This document shows positions 12,765-23,922 of a DNA stretch of 64,000 nt, one piece after another. The stretch is from Nematostella vectensis. Taxonomy: Eukaryota > Cnidaria > Anthozoa > Actiniaria > Edwardsiidae. Position numbers and translations under genes: made by a program. The notes under the pieces are model-generated. The model was not told where the DNA came from and ran no database searches. It saw only the letters and a list, made by a program, of their open reading frames with translations. The stretch covers positions 4,875,741 through 4,939,740 of the forward strand of contig NC_064038.1 in the NCBI RefSeq assembly GCF_932526225.1, in the 5' to 3' direction. Position 1 is the stretch's first letter; the number at the start of each line of letters is the position of its first letter.

Positions 12765-15700
12765 CTGGCCGATGACCTACCGCACTTTCAAAATATATAC
12801 TCTAGAGAGCACTAATAGAAACTAGCGAGCTTACCGTCCACTGGCTAGAAGTGTTACACCACAAACAACGCACTTTGGCACTGATTTATACGCACTAACA
12901 CGAGGTGAGAACACTTTGGCTGTGCAGTGTCAAGTAAATACAGGGTTTTTCAATTTTTTTTTTCCAATGGAAACCTCAATTCCGCCACGATTATATATTG
13001 CCAATTAGGACAGAGCAAATGAGGCTGTCTGGAAACAAGTAAATTTATACACTAAGCAAATGTATAATTTTTAATATGACTCAACAGCCAAAAACCTTAA
13101 AAATCCAATCGAACAACTTATTCAGCTTTCATTCTTATAAAAGATCGGCAGATAGAGCCAACAACCGGGTTATCTGATCGCAAACAAGACATTTGCACTT
13201 TGACGTTTTCATGTACAGAATTTATCATTTTCTTTAGTTGGAAATGTTTACATATTTTGTACGTAGCTAAGAATTTAATACCTTTGTGTTGGAAAAAGTC
13301 GCACATCAGTTAAATAAAATATAACTGCTAATTATTGTAAAGATCCAATGGACATGCTAGTATGCACGCATTATCACCTTCCATGTGAATACAAAATTGA
13401 TTATCGCGCATTTATTTGTCCCTTAGTATTTACTTCCACTTGATGGTAATAATGACATCACCAATTGCGTCTACGATTTGTCCCTAAATTAGAGAAACAC
13501 ACCAATTTGTTTCTGGCTAAAATCCAATTCTTCCATTGAATCCACTCAAATTGAGTGGATACTGGTAGGGACATTACATTGAAAATGCCAAGAAAAAAGA
13601 TTGCAATTATTTCTCTTAGATATGCGCAAAGCATATTTTGATACTGGATCTTGTCGTCCTTTTTTTACCCCGAGAGGGGGGGGGCTAAAGAGGCGGGGCT
13701 AAAGGACTAATCCCGGACCACCAGTGTATGGTCGAGGTCGGGTACAATAAAACTTGCCCATTCTGATTACATTTTTGTTATTCTTTTAAGGTATTGATAG
13801 ACTTACGAAGAAAAAAACAATCAATTTGTCTTATCAGTTCATAGTTTCTATAAGGCTTTGTGAGAGGGTGCTAATAAACGAAAAGTGGACCAACCATATC
13901 CCCTTTTTTACTAATCACAATTGATGGCATCCATAGATGGACCAGACTATCAGGAAATTACGCGACAATTTACTTGGAAAATTAAGGGAAAAAACAATAA
14001 TATAAGACTATACATTTATTTCAATTTTACCATGTAGGACATGCTGACCGTGAGAAAAAAAATGAGGCTGCGATATTTTGAGCTCCGATTTGAGGAAGGT
14101 CTCACATTTTAATAAAGGGTTTAGAAGAGTGCCTTAATTTTTAACAGATATTCTGATCAATTTACAGAAGCCTCCTGAAAGTCTCGAATTTCAAGATTTT
14201 CTGGAGAGACCCCTACATGAATGCAGTGCGCCTTCTGCTTGCACTTTCATCATTTTCGTCTGGCAAGCGCTGAAAATTATTCACCTAAATGCCCTATTCT
14301 ATTTTTCCTCGTTTGTCTAATTTCAATGATCACTGAATTTCAAATTAATACTGTGGTCAATAGAAACCTGCCTGCCTATTTGCCGAAGTCATTGGCCTGA
14401 CCAGAAGTCTGCCCCTGGCGATCTTATATGGGTTGGATGCGTTCCAAATGTCAATGTCAGTCAACTTATAGTGACCATTTCTAACCTGAACAAGCGAAGA
14501 CAAAATACACAACTTCTTCAATACAGGGGCGGATATAGGATTTTACAAAATGGGGGTGGATAATGGCCGGATAGACGTCATATAACCGATCGAGTGATTC
14601 TTGGTAGGTCACTACATAGATCTTACAATATATACTTCACGCTCGCTGAATTGGATTTATGTTGCGTCAACAAAGTCAAGCAAGCGAAGGGAAATGGACA
14701 GTGCCGCCAGTCCCTCAGACATTTATTTTCTTTAAACAAAGTGACTTTAATTTTTTTACTCAAAATGGGGGTGGATATTCGTCCAATCTAACCCCCCTGT
14801 TCAGCCCGTGCAATGCGTTAAATATTAGGCCGATCTTTGTATTACTACTGTGGATAGTATTAATAATATTACTTACATCAAATCTCACTACCGAAATCGG
14901 CTTCCAAATTTAATGAGGGGAAGCCCAGAGAGACACTCTAGTGCAAGAAGAAGCGTGTTGGTTCTTTTTATTTATCACGGTAGTTTAAACCCTGTCCAAC
15001 TGTCGTATGAAATGCCATGTGCATAGGGCAGGGTACACTGGTACACTCCCTTAAAGGCTGGCCTTCTTTTAGTAAAAGGTCAAACGTCGTATTATCAATA
15101 AGCCGTACATATTCAATGCAAATGGATCAGGCCTAGAGAGTACGGGGAAAAAGGGGCGCTGGCTGTCTTCGATCATTTGGGTGAGTGGAATTTGTCACCT
15201 CCCCGGGAAAAATTAGCATGGCTTTTTCTCCATTTGCACATCTCCGGGTGTTCCGAAGACACCTCTGGCTTTGCCTCAGGTAGACGTACACCAGAGAATA
15301 GACGACTTTAGAGTAAATGCATCTTTATCGAAATTAGCGATTGAATCGCCGCCGGCATGATAACACGGTGTGAGCCAAACACGCAATAAAAATCGAGAAC
15401 GTTTAGATTTCCTATTTTACTTTTCCCCAAAGCTTTAATAAAGGTATTTCTATTTCTGTTTTTAATTTTGCTGATGTTTCGACCTTGCACACATATTGCT
15501 ATGTATTATCCTTTAAAAGCTACTAAGTGGCTATGTCTAATATGAAAGCATTAAAAGCTCCGTATGTAGGCCAATATTGTAAATTGATATTACTCATAAA
15601 TCTTATGCGTCGAATTGCACCTTAGATTTTTTTTATAAAATCTACACCAGTATCGTTCTCTAATGCATTATTGCACAATGTTTCGAAAAATCTTGTTTAA

Positions 15701-16824
15701 TGTTATTTTATCATTTGTTACTGTATAATATCGGCGCCGTACAGCACGACAAATGCAATAAAAACATGAGAGTAACCTGACGATTCTCCAGTGATTGGCT
15801 GAATGCAAAATAATTGTTGATTTGTTTATTGCGTTTTACCGGTAATTCTAACATGCTAAAGGGCCAGTCCAAATTGATAAAAAGGAAATAGTAATCTCTT
15901 TAAAGCTCAGTTCCGCTAGCATTCAACTACAACCCACCAACTAAATTATTTATTAGATGATTTGTCTTTTAGCTGTAAAAATTAAATTCTCATTTTTAAA
16001 TCCGCCTAGGTGGTAACCGCAACACGCAAGACAAGGCCCTGGAAACCACGGGAATTGAAAATCGAGTATAAAAGAATCAAGATTTAAGGAAAAATTGGAT
16101 ATATGCCATGGCATTATGAAAACTAAGACGGTTAAACGACAAAAGCCATCGAGGGATTGCAAGGAAAACTGAACAGGAAATCTCACAGCTCAATAGTCAA
16201 GATTTTTCGAGAAACCCAAATCCCAATAGTGTTGATCTTTTAGATAAGTCAACCATGATTTCGTCAACATCATTAAGTGCCGTGGCGTTTTAGCTTCGCC
16301 TTGATAAGTGATACAGCAATATCGGTCAGTATCTCAAGCCAAAAGCAAGAAACGGTACTCTTTTAGATTGAACTGTAAGCAAAACGATAAGAGAAACGCG
16401 CAGGAAAAAAGGACAGATAAGCAACGGCTTGGTACATTATGTACTAAGTATGTACTAAGTAATTTAGCCTCTTTATTTATTTTTTCTTATCTCTGCCGCG
16501 CCGGGAGCCACCGCTCCATCAAGAAAATCGAGAATTCTGGAAAAGGATTCTGCTGCCTTTTTGCAAGTTAAAAACTGACATGTTCTTGAAAAATCACAAA
16601 GAATCTTATTGTTTTCGATTGTTAAACCGATGTGAATAGTCAGGTAAAAACTAACAAGGTAAAAATTCAAGAGGAAAAAACAAAGCACGAAACTGAAGCA
16701 TCTAGTCAGAATTATTCATGCGAATCAACGGCCTGGTACAAGGAGCAGAATTCCCTGAAAGGAAAAAGTGAAAACCCCCAAGAGTTTGTGAAAAACTAAC
16801 AGAGAACACAAGAAAAGTGTGAGA
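12765..16824. other. Intergenic, no gene supported; traces of degraded elements
   Basis: About 4 kb without a coding exon I can support. At about 14523-14803 a stretch begins CAGGGGCGGATATAGG and ends CCCCCCTG with two copies of AAAATGGGGGTGGATA, as in degraded hAT-type non-autonomous elements; no clean target duplication was found. A G-rich tract sits at 13673-13700. The last few hundred bases probably include the GPCR promoter, but no clear box is visible. Confidence 0.45.
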
Positions 16825-17889
16825 ATGGAAGCGTTTGATAATATAACAAAGATCATGAAGAACAGCAGTGGTAACTCTACGGGAATCGGTGGTTTTGGCG
16901 ACCATCCTCCTATCGATATGACACTAAATCTATTAATAATGGGATTTTTAGTTGCCGAGGGGACGATAGTCATCGGTATAAACGCATTCGTGATATTTCT
17001 CATCTTTTACAAGAGATTTCTGCAGACGACAACCAATATGATCCTGGGTAGCCTCGCAACTTCCGATATGTTGACGGGTCTGGTTGTCATCCCGCTCATA
17101 GTCGCATGCAACATGTTGCCGACGTATAACTTTGGAGTCTGTTTAGCAATGGATCTGGGCCAGCGATTCCTGGCAATATCAACGATTCTCCATTTATTGG
17201 TTGTTACGCTTGAAAGATATCACTACATTGTGGTTTCTAGAATAGTCTACGCGCCAAAGGCATCCCGAGCTTCTGCCGCTGGAGTGTTTGTATTTCTATG
17301 GGGATTCTCACTTCTTGTTTCGTTCATTCAACTCGTGTGGACGCACGAGGACGAGTCTACGAAAACTAAATTCGACAGAACATATGACGTGGTATGCCTT
17401 GGTGCTCTGGTCTTACTGCCTCTACTAATAATGACTATCGCATACGTGAAAATATTCGTCGCATTGAAAAGACAACTGGATAAAATAAAACGGCATGTGG
17501 GTCACATTTCAAGCAAGTGCAACGACAGACACAATCGTAAAGAGCGAAAAGCGATCTTGATTTACACCCTCATGATAATTGTGTACGTCGTAGGATGGTT
17601 CAACTACTTCTTCCACACACTTCGATTAGACTTTGGACTAACTCCCACGTCTCTCCCCCTCGGGGTAGAACTTCTTTTTGTTTATCTCAAATTCAGCACC
17701 GGGCTCTTAAATCCTATACTGTATTCATTTTTGAAGCAGGATTTTAAAAGGGCGCGTAAGTCATTAGGGTGTTGTGGAGGGAAGCGACCTAGACTGTTGA
17801 ATGTTGGCTCAAAGTCTGTCTCTAACTCTACTAACTCGACTTTGCGGGAATTAATATCTCTACGTTCACCACCTGCTGCCGATGTGTGA
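16825..17889 (+). CDS. Rhodopsin-like (class A) G-protein-coupled receptor, intronless
   Basis: A single open frame of 354 residues with seven hydrophobic helices. Class A marks are in place: N53 in helix 1 (IGINAFVIF), D81 in helix 2 (ATSDMLTGLVVIP), C106 before helix 3 paired with C191 in loop 2, E130-R131-Y132 at the end of helix 3, W258 in helix 6 and N296-P297-I-L-Y300 in helix 7. The N-terminus has three N-glycosylation sequons (N6, N13, N17) and no signal peptide. The basic tail has a likely palmitoylated C316-C317 pair and Ser/Thr-rich end. Helix 6 reads VVGWFNYFF, without the usual Pro of CWxP. It resembles the large intronless amine/adenosine-like receptor expansions of cnidarians; the ligand cannot be told. 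The start is the ATG at 16825; a GTG six bases upstream is not credible. A G-rich minisatellite follows the gene. Confidence 0.95.
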   Translation: MEAFDNITKIMKNSSGNSTGIGGFGDHPPIDMTLNLLIMGFLVAEGTIVIGINAFVIFLIFYKRFLQTTTNMILGSLATSDMLTGLVVIPLIVACNMLPTYNFGVCLAMDLGQRFLAISTILHLLVVTLERYHYIVVSRIVYAPKASRASAAGVFVFLWGFSLLVSFIQLVWTHEDESTKTKFDRTYDVVCLGALVLLPLLIMTIAYVKIFVALKRQLDKIKRHVGHISSKCNDRHNRKERKAILIYTLMIIVYVVGWFNYFFHTLRLDFGLTPTSLPLGVELLFVYLKFSTGLLNPILYSFLKQDFKRARKSLGCCGGKRPRLLNVGSKSVSNSTNSTLRELISLRSPPAADV

Positions 17890-18030
17890 TTCCAGGAGAT
17901 ATATGCGAACCACCCATCTCTCTGAAACCACAGCGAGCTCATGTAACGTCTGGTAATGATTCAAGGAGATATATGCGAATCACCCATCTCTCTGAAACCA
18001 CAGCGAGCTCATGTAACGTCTGGTAATGAT
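17887..18030. repeat. 70-bp tandem duplication just after the GPCR stop
   Basis: Two copies with period 70 (TCCAGGAGATATATGCGAA at 17891, TCAAGGAGATATATGCGAA at 17961), differing at two bases. The first copy starts at the stop codon, so the duplication lies in the 3' UTR. Confidence 0.9.
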
Positions 18031-18208
18031 GTTTTTAATAATTTGCGCAAAACACCTCAGTCATCAAAAGTGCTACATGATATCTGTAAAGTTACATAAA
18101 CTCTGATCGTAGGTACTTTTGCTCCCGGGTATTTACTGTAGGTATTGATAAATATAATTGTAAATAAATATCAATCTTTATCAGTGCATCAGTGCGTTTA
18201 CGGTGAAT

Positions 18209-19536
18209 GTGGGCTGCTAAGAAACATTGAGCTTGCAGAGTTTGGGGGGAGGGGCCTAAGAAACACTGAGCTTGTAAAGTTAGGGGAGGCTAAGAAACAC
18301 AGAGCTTGCAGAGTTATGGGGGGGCTAAGAAACATTGAGCTTGCAGAGTTAGGGGGATAAGAAACACTGAGCTTGCAGATTTGGGGGGGGGGGGGGGGGC
18401 TAAGAAACACTGAGCTTGCAGAGTTAGAGGGGATAAGAACACTGAGCTTGCAGAGTTAGGGTGGGCTAAGAAACACTGAGCTTGCAGAGTTAGGAGGGGG
18501 GGGGGGCTAAGAAACATTGAGCTTGCAGAGTTAGGGGGGCTAAGAATTACTGAGCTTGCAGAGTTAGGGGGGGGGGCTAAGAAACATTGAGCTTGCAGAG
18601 GTAGGGGGCTAAGGAACACTGAGCTTGCAGAGTTAGGGGGGGCTAAGAAACATTGAGCTTGCAGAGTTAGGGAAGGTAAGAAACACTGAGCTTGCAGAGT
18701 TAGGGGGGCTAAGAAACACTGAGCTTGTAGAGTTAGGGGGGGGGGGGTAAGAAACACTGAGCTTGCAGAGTTGGGGGGGGGGGGGCTAAGAAACACTGAG
18801 CTTGTAAAGTTAGAGGGATAAGAAACATTGACCTTGCAGAGTTAGGGGGGCTAAGAAACACTGAGCTTGCAGAGTTAATGGGGCTAAGAAACACTGAGCT
18901 TGCAGAGTTAGGGGGGGGGGGGGCTAAGAAACACTGAGCTTGCAGAGTTGGGGGGCTAAGAAACACTGAGCTTGCAGAGTTAGGGGGGCTAAGAAATACT
19001 GACCTTGCAGAGTTAGGGGGGGGCAAAGAAACACTGAGCTTGCAGAGTTAGGGGGCTAAGAAACACTGAGCTTGCAGAGCTAGGGGGGGGCTAAGAAACA
19101 CTGAGCTTGTAGAGTTAGGGGGGCTAAGAAACATTAAGCTTGCAGAGTTAGGGGGACTAAGAAACACTGAGCTTGCAGAGTTGGGGGGGGGGGGCTAAGA
19201 AACACTGAGCTTGCAGAATTAGGGGGGGCTAAGAAACACTGAGCTTGCAGAGTTAGGGGGGCTAAGAAACACTGAGCTTGCAGAGTTAGGGGGGGGCTAA
19301 GAAACATTGACCTTGCAGAGTTAGGGGGGCTAAGAAACACTGAGCTTGCAGAGTTAGGGGGGGGGGGCTAAGAAACATTGAGCTTGCAGAGTTAGGGGGG
19401 TTAGAAACACTGAGCTTGCAGAGTTAGGGGGCTAAGAAACATTGACCTTTCAGAGTTAGGGGGGGCTAAGAAACACTGAGCTTGCAGAGTTAGGGGGGTA
19501 AGAAACACTGAGCTTGCAGAGTTGGGGGGGGGGGGG
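18209..19536. repeat. G-rich minisatellite, unit about 30-36 bp
   Basis: About 40 units of GCTAAGAAACACTGAGCT-TGCAGAGTTA followed by a G-tract of 4-18 residues. Unit length varies mainly through the G-tract. The plus strand therefore carries a G-run every 30-odd bases. It lies about 320 bp downstream of the GPCR. Confidence 0.95.
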
Positions 19537-19562
19537 CGGTTGTTGAGGCCTTAGCGCAAAGG

Positions 19563-19760
19563 GAAGCCTTAGTGACAAGGGAAGCGTATATCGTGATGTG
19601 TGACGACGCGCGTGACATGGAAAGCTATTGTATATATCGTGATGTGTGACGACGCGCGTGACATGGAAAGCTTGTTTATGTTTCGTGACGTGTTAAGTGC
19701 GTATCGTGACGTGTGACACGCCTGAAATTGAAAGCCTGTGCATGAAGTGTGACATGGGAA
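19563..19760. repeat. Short degenerate repeats rich in CGTGA
   Basis: The segment around TCGTGATGTGTGACGACGCG followed by CGTGACATGGAAAGCT occurs twice almost exactly (about 19590-19632 and 19635-19672). Shorter decayed versions continue to 19760. Confidence 0.75.
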
Positions 19761-20568
19761 GGGTATTTTTATCGGGACTTAGAATGCAGGACTTCATCTC
19801 TCCGTGACGAGAAGGTCACCAGGAGTAGGTGATGATTTCCGCACTGAGCTGAGCTAACACTGGCAATAATCAAGAGTTTAAAATTGCTCAGCAGAAGAGC
19901 AGGTATTCTAAGGCTCTGAATCACTGAATGTTGTAGGACATTTCTGCCGTGAGGCCAGAGCGTAGTATTTATGTATAATAACATAAATTGGCTATCTTAA
20001 AGATTCATATATTATTCTTACATTGCTTATCTAATAACCTCGGTTTAGGAGATAAACAACTGTAGTTTTGGTCCCAAATTTATATTGTTTAAAAAATGAT
20101 ATAAAAAAAAACAATTGTTTAGCTGATTGTTATATTATATATGTATATGATTATATTCATATGTTAATAATGCCACTTATAAAAAGAGGTATTTTTCCGT
20201 TTCCGGGCGATTAAGGTTTGCCGGATCCAATATCGTTCAAAGATTTCGGGAGCTATCACTTCCGTCCTCGCTGATCCAGGAGTGAAACATGAAACGGCTT
20301 GTAACGCGAAGCGCTCGATAACATGTCGGAAATCCGACGATTTCCAAAACATCTCTTTAGAGACAGCTCGTCATGTACTCAAGGGGAAGTAAGTGTACAC
20401 CCTGCTGCTTGGACTACACCCTGAGGTCCTGGTGTTTCTTCCTGTGTTTATATGGACCATGTTACAACTCCGAATTCACTAAGCCATAAGCTTACAGCCA
20501 TCTGGAGGCATTGTAGACTTTCATCGTCTCAATGTAAGGTGCTAAAGGGACTACAGCACAGGACCTTA

Positions 20569-20632
20569 CTGGAACAGACTATAACTGGAACAGACTATAA
20601 CTGGAACAGACTATAACTGGAACAGACTATAA
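20569..20632. repeat. 16-bp tandem repeat, four copies
   Basis: Four perfect or near-perfect copies of ACTGGAACAGACTATA, about 70 bp upstream of a possible start exon. The 810-bp stretch before it (19760-20568) holds no feature I can support. Confidence 0.9.
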
Positions 20633-20704
20633 ATTTTGGGTCTTTCCATAAAATATCCCACGTCGGCCCGGGCTTAGTGTAGTATCGTTTAGTTGATTTG
20701 GACG

Positions 20705-20768
20705 ATGTCCCACTTCTCGTATCCTGGAAACAATTCGCATTTGTGTAGTTCTAGCTGTCAAGAGCAAG
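20705..20768 (+). CDS. Possible first coding exon of a plus-strand gene
   Basis: ATG in GACGATGTCC context opens MSHFSYPGNNSHLCSSSCQE and ends in a strong GTAAGTG donor after one base of the next codon. It has no known motif. It could be the first exon of the gene at 23923-27030: an acceptor-like TAG before GTACGAGTGAT (about 23904) would continue the phase. It could also be a separate transcript or chance. The intervening 20769-23880 contains no other convincing exon. Confidence 0.3.
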
Positions 20769-21965
20769 GTAAGTGTGTATTATCATTATTTTTCTATTGA
20801 ACACATGTTACCTTACCTCGTTACAATTTAAGTGTGGGTACGGTGGATATGGGATATAATTGACTGACATTTCATCGCCGGATATCACGCTAGTAGTTAA
20901 TTTCTTTTTATATTTGAGCCTTGGTACCTTTTTTTCTGACTGATATTTCGCAGTTTGGAGCACCGTAAATACCGTTACCAATCATCCTTATCTTTATTCC
21001 ATTGAGTGCTAAAAAAGAACGCAGCCTTTTTTCTATTCACGAGTGTGGGCTGGGTGAAATAAAGGCCATGATTGCAAGCCATGGAAGGAAAGGGCAAGTG
21101 CTTTTGTCATCTGAGATGGATTTTTATTTCTTAGGTACCGAAAAAAAAAGATAATTAAAAAAAATGAATAAGGCAACTAAGAAACGAAATATGATTATAA
21201 TTAACTAAAATCGACAACTCAAGCGTGAATCCAGGTAGTACCATAGCGGAGAGCTGATAGTACATTGTAAACGTGCATTGTGCCTCCTTCAGCTCCTCCT
21301 ATCCTGCTGTCGAGAAAGTCCGTACTCTCAAATCCGCTCTTCATCCAGACCACTAAATTACCCTCATTTTATTACAAAAAAGCCACGTGTCGCGTCTTGT
21401 GGACTGGGCTACCTTTGGTTAGGCAGGAAGTAAACGCCGATCACTCATCTCGGGTCGCTCTCGGTCACACATCGTTTCCGGAATCGTTACGAATCCATCC
21501 TCGTGCCTGGTGTTTCTGATAGTGAGATTTCCGGTACATTTTCGTCTAGCTCCTATTGGCTCTTTTGGTCTTCGTGAGATGGGATTACTTGCTTCCTGTT
21601 GTGAATACATTTTGCCTTATTCTTGTATTGCTGTATTTTTTGTTATTTTTATGCAGCATACAGTAGGTTGAGCCTCCTCCGCAAGCCTTTCGAGTGGCAA
21701 AAGCTTTTTTTTTTCGATTTCAGGCTTCCTGTAGCATATTTAAGAAGGAGTGGGGGCCTGGGTTAGTGAAAAAAAGCGATCTCCCCTCTTCTCCGGCTCC
21801 GGTTCAACTCGCCACAGGAACCCCAATTCATTAGAATACTAGATGCCTGCGGTGGAGGCTACAGTAGATTGTTTTTTTCTTCCATAGCAACAAGCTGAAT
21901 ACGCTCAATGCTGATTTTTAAATGTTGCAGAAAGTTAACGGTTTAGTTCCATTCTTTCTATTGCA

Positions 21966-22125
21966 GCAGGGGCGAGTCAGGGGGGGGGGGGCTGGTCAAT
22001 GCCCCACCCTTTAGCAGCCAAGTAAATGTATGAAACATCTAAAATCTAAAATAAAGGAGAAAATGCCTTGAAAGTCCCTTTTGGGTCCCATCCAGTTCAA
22101 AATCCTTGCTACGCCGCTGTGCAGT
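21966..22125 (+). repeat. Degraded non-autonomous transposon fragment
   Basis: Starts CAGGGGCGAGTCAGGGGGGG and ends AATCCTTGCTACGCCGCTG, the kind of paired ends seen in many invertebrate non-autonomous DNA elements. It has no coding capacity. Downstream 22150-22490 is T-rich with repeated TTTTTCAATGTT motifs. Confidence 0.4.
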
Positions 22126-22516
22126 CTTGAACGTAGAGACATTAGAAAACAATTTTCGATGTTGTCTTTCACGTGTTGTTTTTTCAATGTTGTTTTTCAA
22201 TGTTTTTTTTATATCGTTTTTCGATTTTGTTTATTGAAGTTTTTTAGGGCTTTTTTACCTTGTTTTACGATGATGTTTTTCAATGGATATTTTTCGATGT
22301 TTTGGAATGTTTTTTATTTTTATTGAAAATTGAAATTATTATATTTATTTATTTATCTTTGATCTAATATTCTCTCTCATTTTGCAAGCATTCATATTTT
22401 ACTTTATTCTTTTTTTAGTTTTTATGATTAAAATAAAAAAAATCAAATTTATTTTGCGTTATTTTATATTTATTTCTGTAATATTACGTGATTTTTCTAT
22501 TATAACGATGGGCCAC

Positions 22517-22572
22517 CATAGAGGTGCTTGGTCTCAAAGGCAAGGGAAGTTCTTTGAGGTACCAAGCTGTTA
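22517..22572 (+). ncRNA. Short hairpin, possible microRNA precursor
   Basis: GCTTGGTCTCAAAG (from about 22526) pairs with CTTTGAGGTACCAAGC (22552-22567) leaving a two-base bulge and a loop of about 11 bases. The 3' arm could give a 22-mer beginning TTCTTTGAGG. Lower-stem pairing is weak, so a processed microRNA is only a possibility; small-RNA reads would settle it. Confidence 0.25.
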
Positions 22573-23763
22573 GTAATCAACCTTTTGAAGAGCGCGAGCA
22601 AAACGAGTCACAGACGACATGTGTGAAAATAACATGTGTAGACAGCAAATTCTTTATTGTCGTCTGTTTGATCTAGAAGTCTTAGCAAAATGAATTAGAA
22701 AGAAAACCACCCATGCGTATTAAAAAAATGTGTCTGAACTTAGCGTTAGAGCTTTTGCAAGGCTTATTTTATATTAAACACCTACAAAACATTTTAGGAC
22801 AGGAGAACAATAATCGCAAAGAGTACAAAAATCAGCAGAAGAGGAACCCCACGTTAGAAAAACAGTCTTTTGTGAATCCTTTCTTCGAGCGTAAAGTCAC
22901 ATTCTCTTCTATTTTTAATTTTAAGCTAACGCTACTTAAAAGCCGCCAGTTTATTTCCGGAGGGCCTACGGAAACCTCAACCGTTAGGAGCCAAAAGAAT
23001 CTATTAAAATCCGAGATATTTAACAGGCCATCCGCTCTAAATTATCAGTCACATCCTCAAAGAAACTTCCACTAGACACACTGTTTTCACAATTTTTAAA
23101 TATTTTTCCCGTTTTCTTCGGAGATCGTTACGAAGTCGGCCGGAAGTAAACTGGTGAATATGCGGCTTTAAATCCCTCAATCACCTATTTATCGATTCAC
23201 AAGAACCCCGGCTTTTAGAACCAAGAGAACAGAAATTTAAAATGGTGCGTAAAAACAAAGCCTTTTAGACTACTTGCCCTTCTTGCGCTCTCGTAAAAAG
23301 TTTGGGTGTATTTTGTTTTATTACTCTAATACAATTAATGCGGGATATGAAAAGTTGTTATAAGATACGGTATCGAAAATGCTCGAGCGGCGAAGTCTTT
23401 TGAAGTTATACGGGGAGGTGCTTATTTCAAAATTCGTTAAGATAAAAAAAGGGTTTTTGTATAACATGGAGCACGTTTATTGGTCGTAGTTGGTAGTTTT
23501 TGATACTTCTCTTCTAATGTTCCCTTCTTCATGGGAGTCTGGTGCAACCCGTCGAGGCAAGACGCTCATTCATACATTTCACTTTTCAGTCCCTACAGAC
23601 AATCCTCTTTGTCATTATTGTTTTTATTGTCCGTCATGCTTAAAACTTCCGCTAGAAATCTCTTCCGGACACTCCCACACTCAGTTTATTATCAAGGCCT
23701 TTTGACCTCTCGGCGTGTCACCACGTTTCCGGTAACCATTATCATTCAATACGCAGGAATCAG

Positions 23764-23784
23764 CCAATAAGCTACCGCGATTGG
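23764..23784. promoter_or_regulatory. Opposed CCAAT boxes upstream of the four-exon gene
   Basis: CCAAT at 23764-23768 and its inverse ATTGG at 23780-23784 lie about 140-160 bp before the proposed start codon at 23923. This is a common arrangement in TATA-less promoters. The start site itself is not defined. Confidence 0.3.
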
Positions 23785-23922
23785 TGTACAAATAGCAAGG
23801 GATTTCCGAACGGTTTTGCTAGTTTCCTATCCACTTCGTATCAGTACGTAAAGAAGAGCCAAACGCCTAGTTACACTTCTCAGAATTTGTTTGGTCAAAG
23901 AGTAGGTACGAGTGATGCAATC

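Noticed and set aside
18198-19340. Open frames of (LTLQAQCFLAP)n on the minus strand
   Set aside because: By-products of the G-rich minisatellite; unit length and G-tract vary, shifting the frame.
22713-23075. 120-codon plus-strand frame
   Set aside because: Lys/Asn-rich composition typical of AT-rich non-coding DNA; no motif and no donor in phase with the gene downstream.
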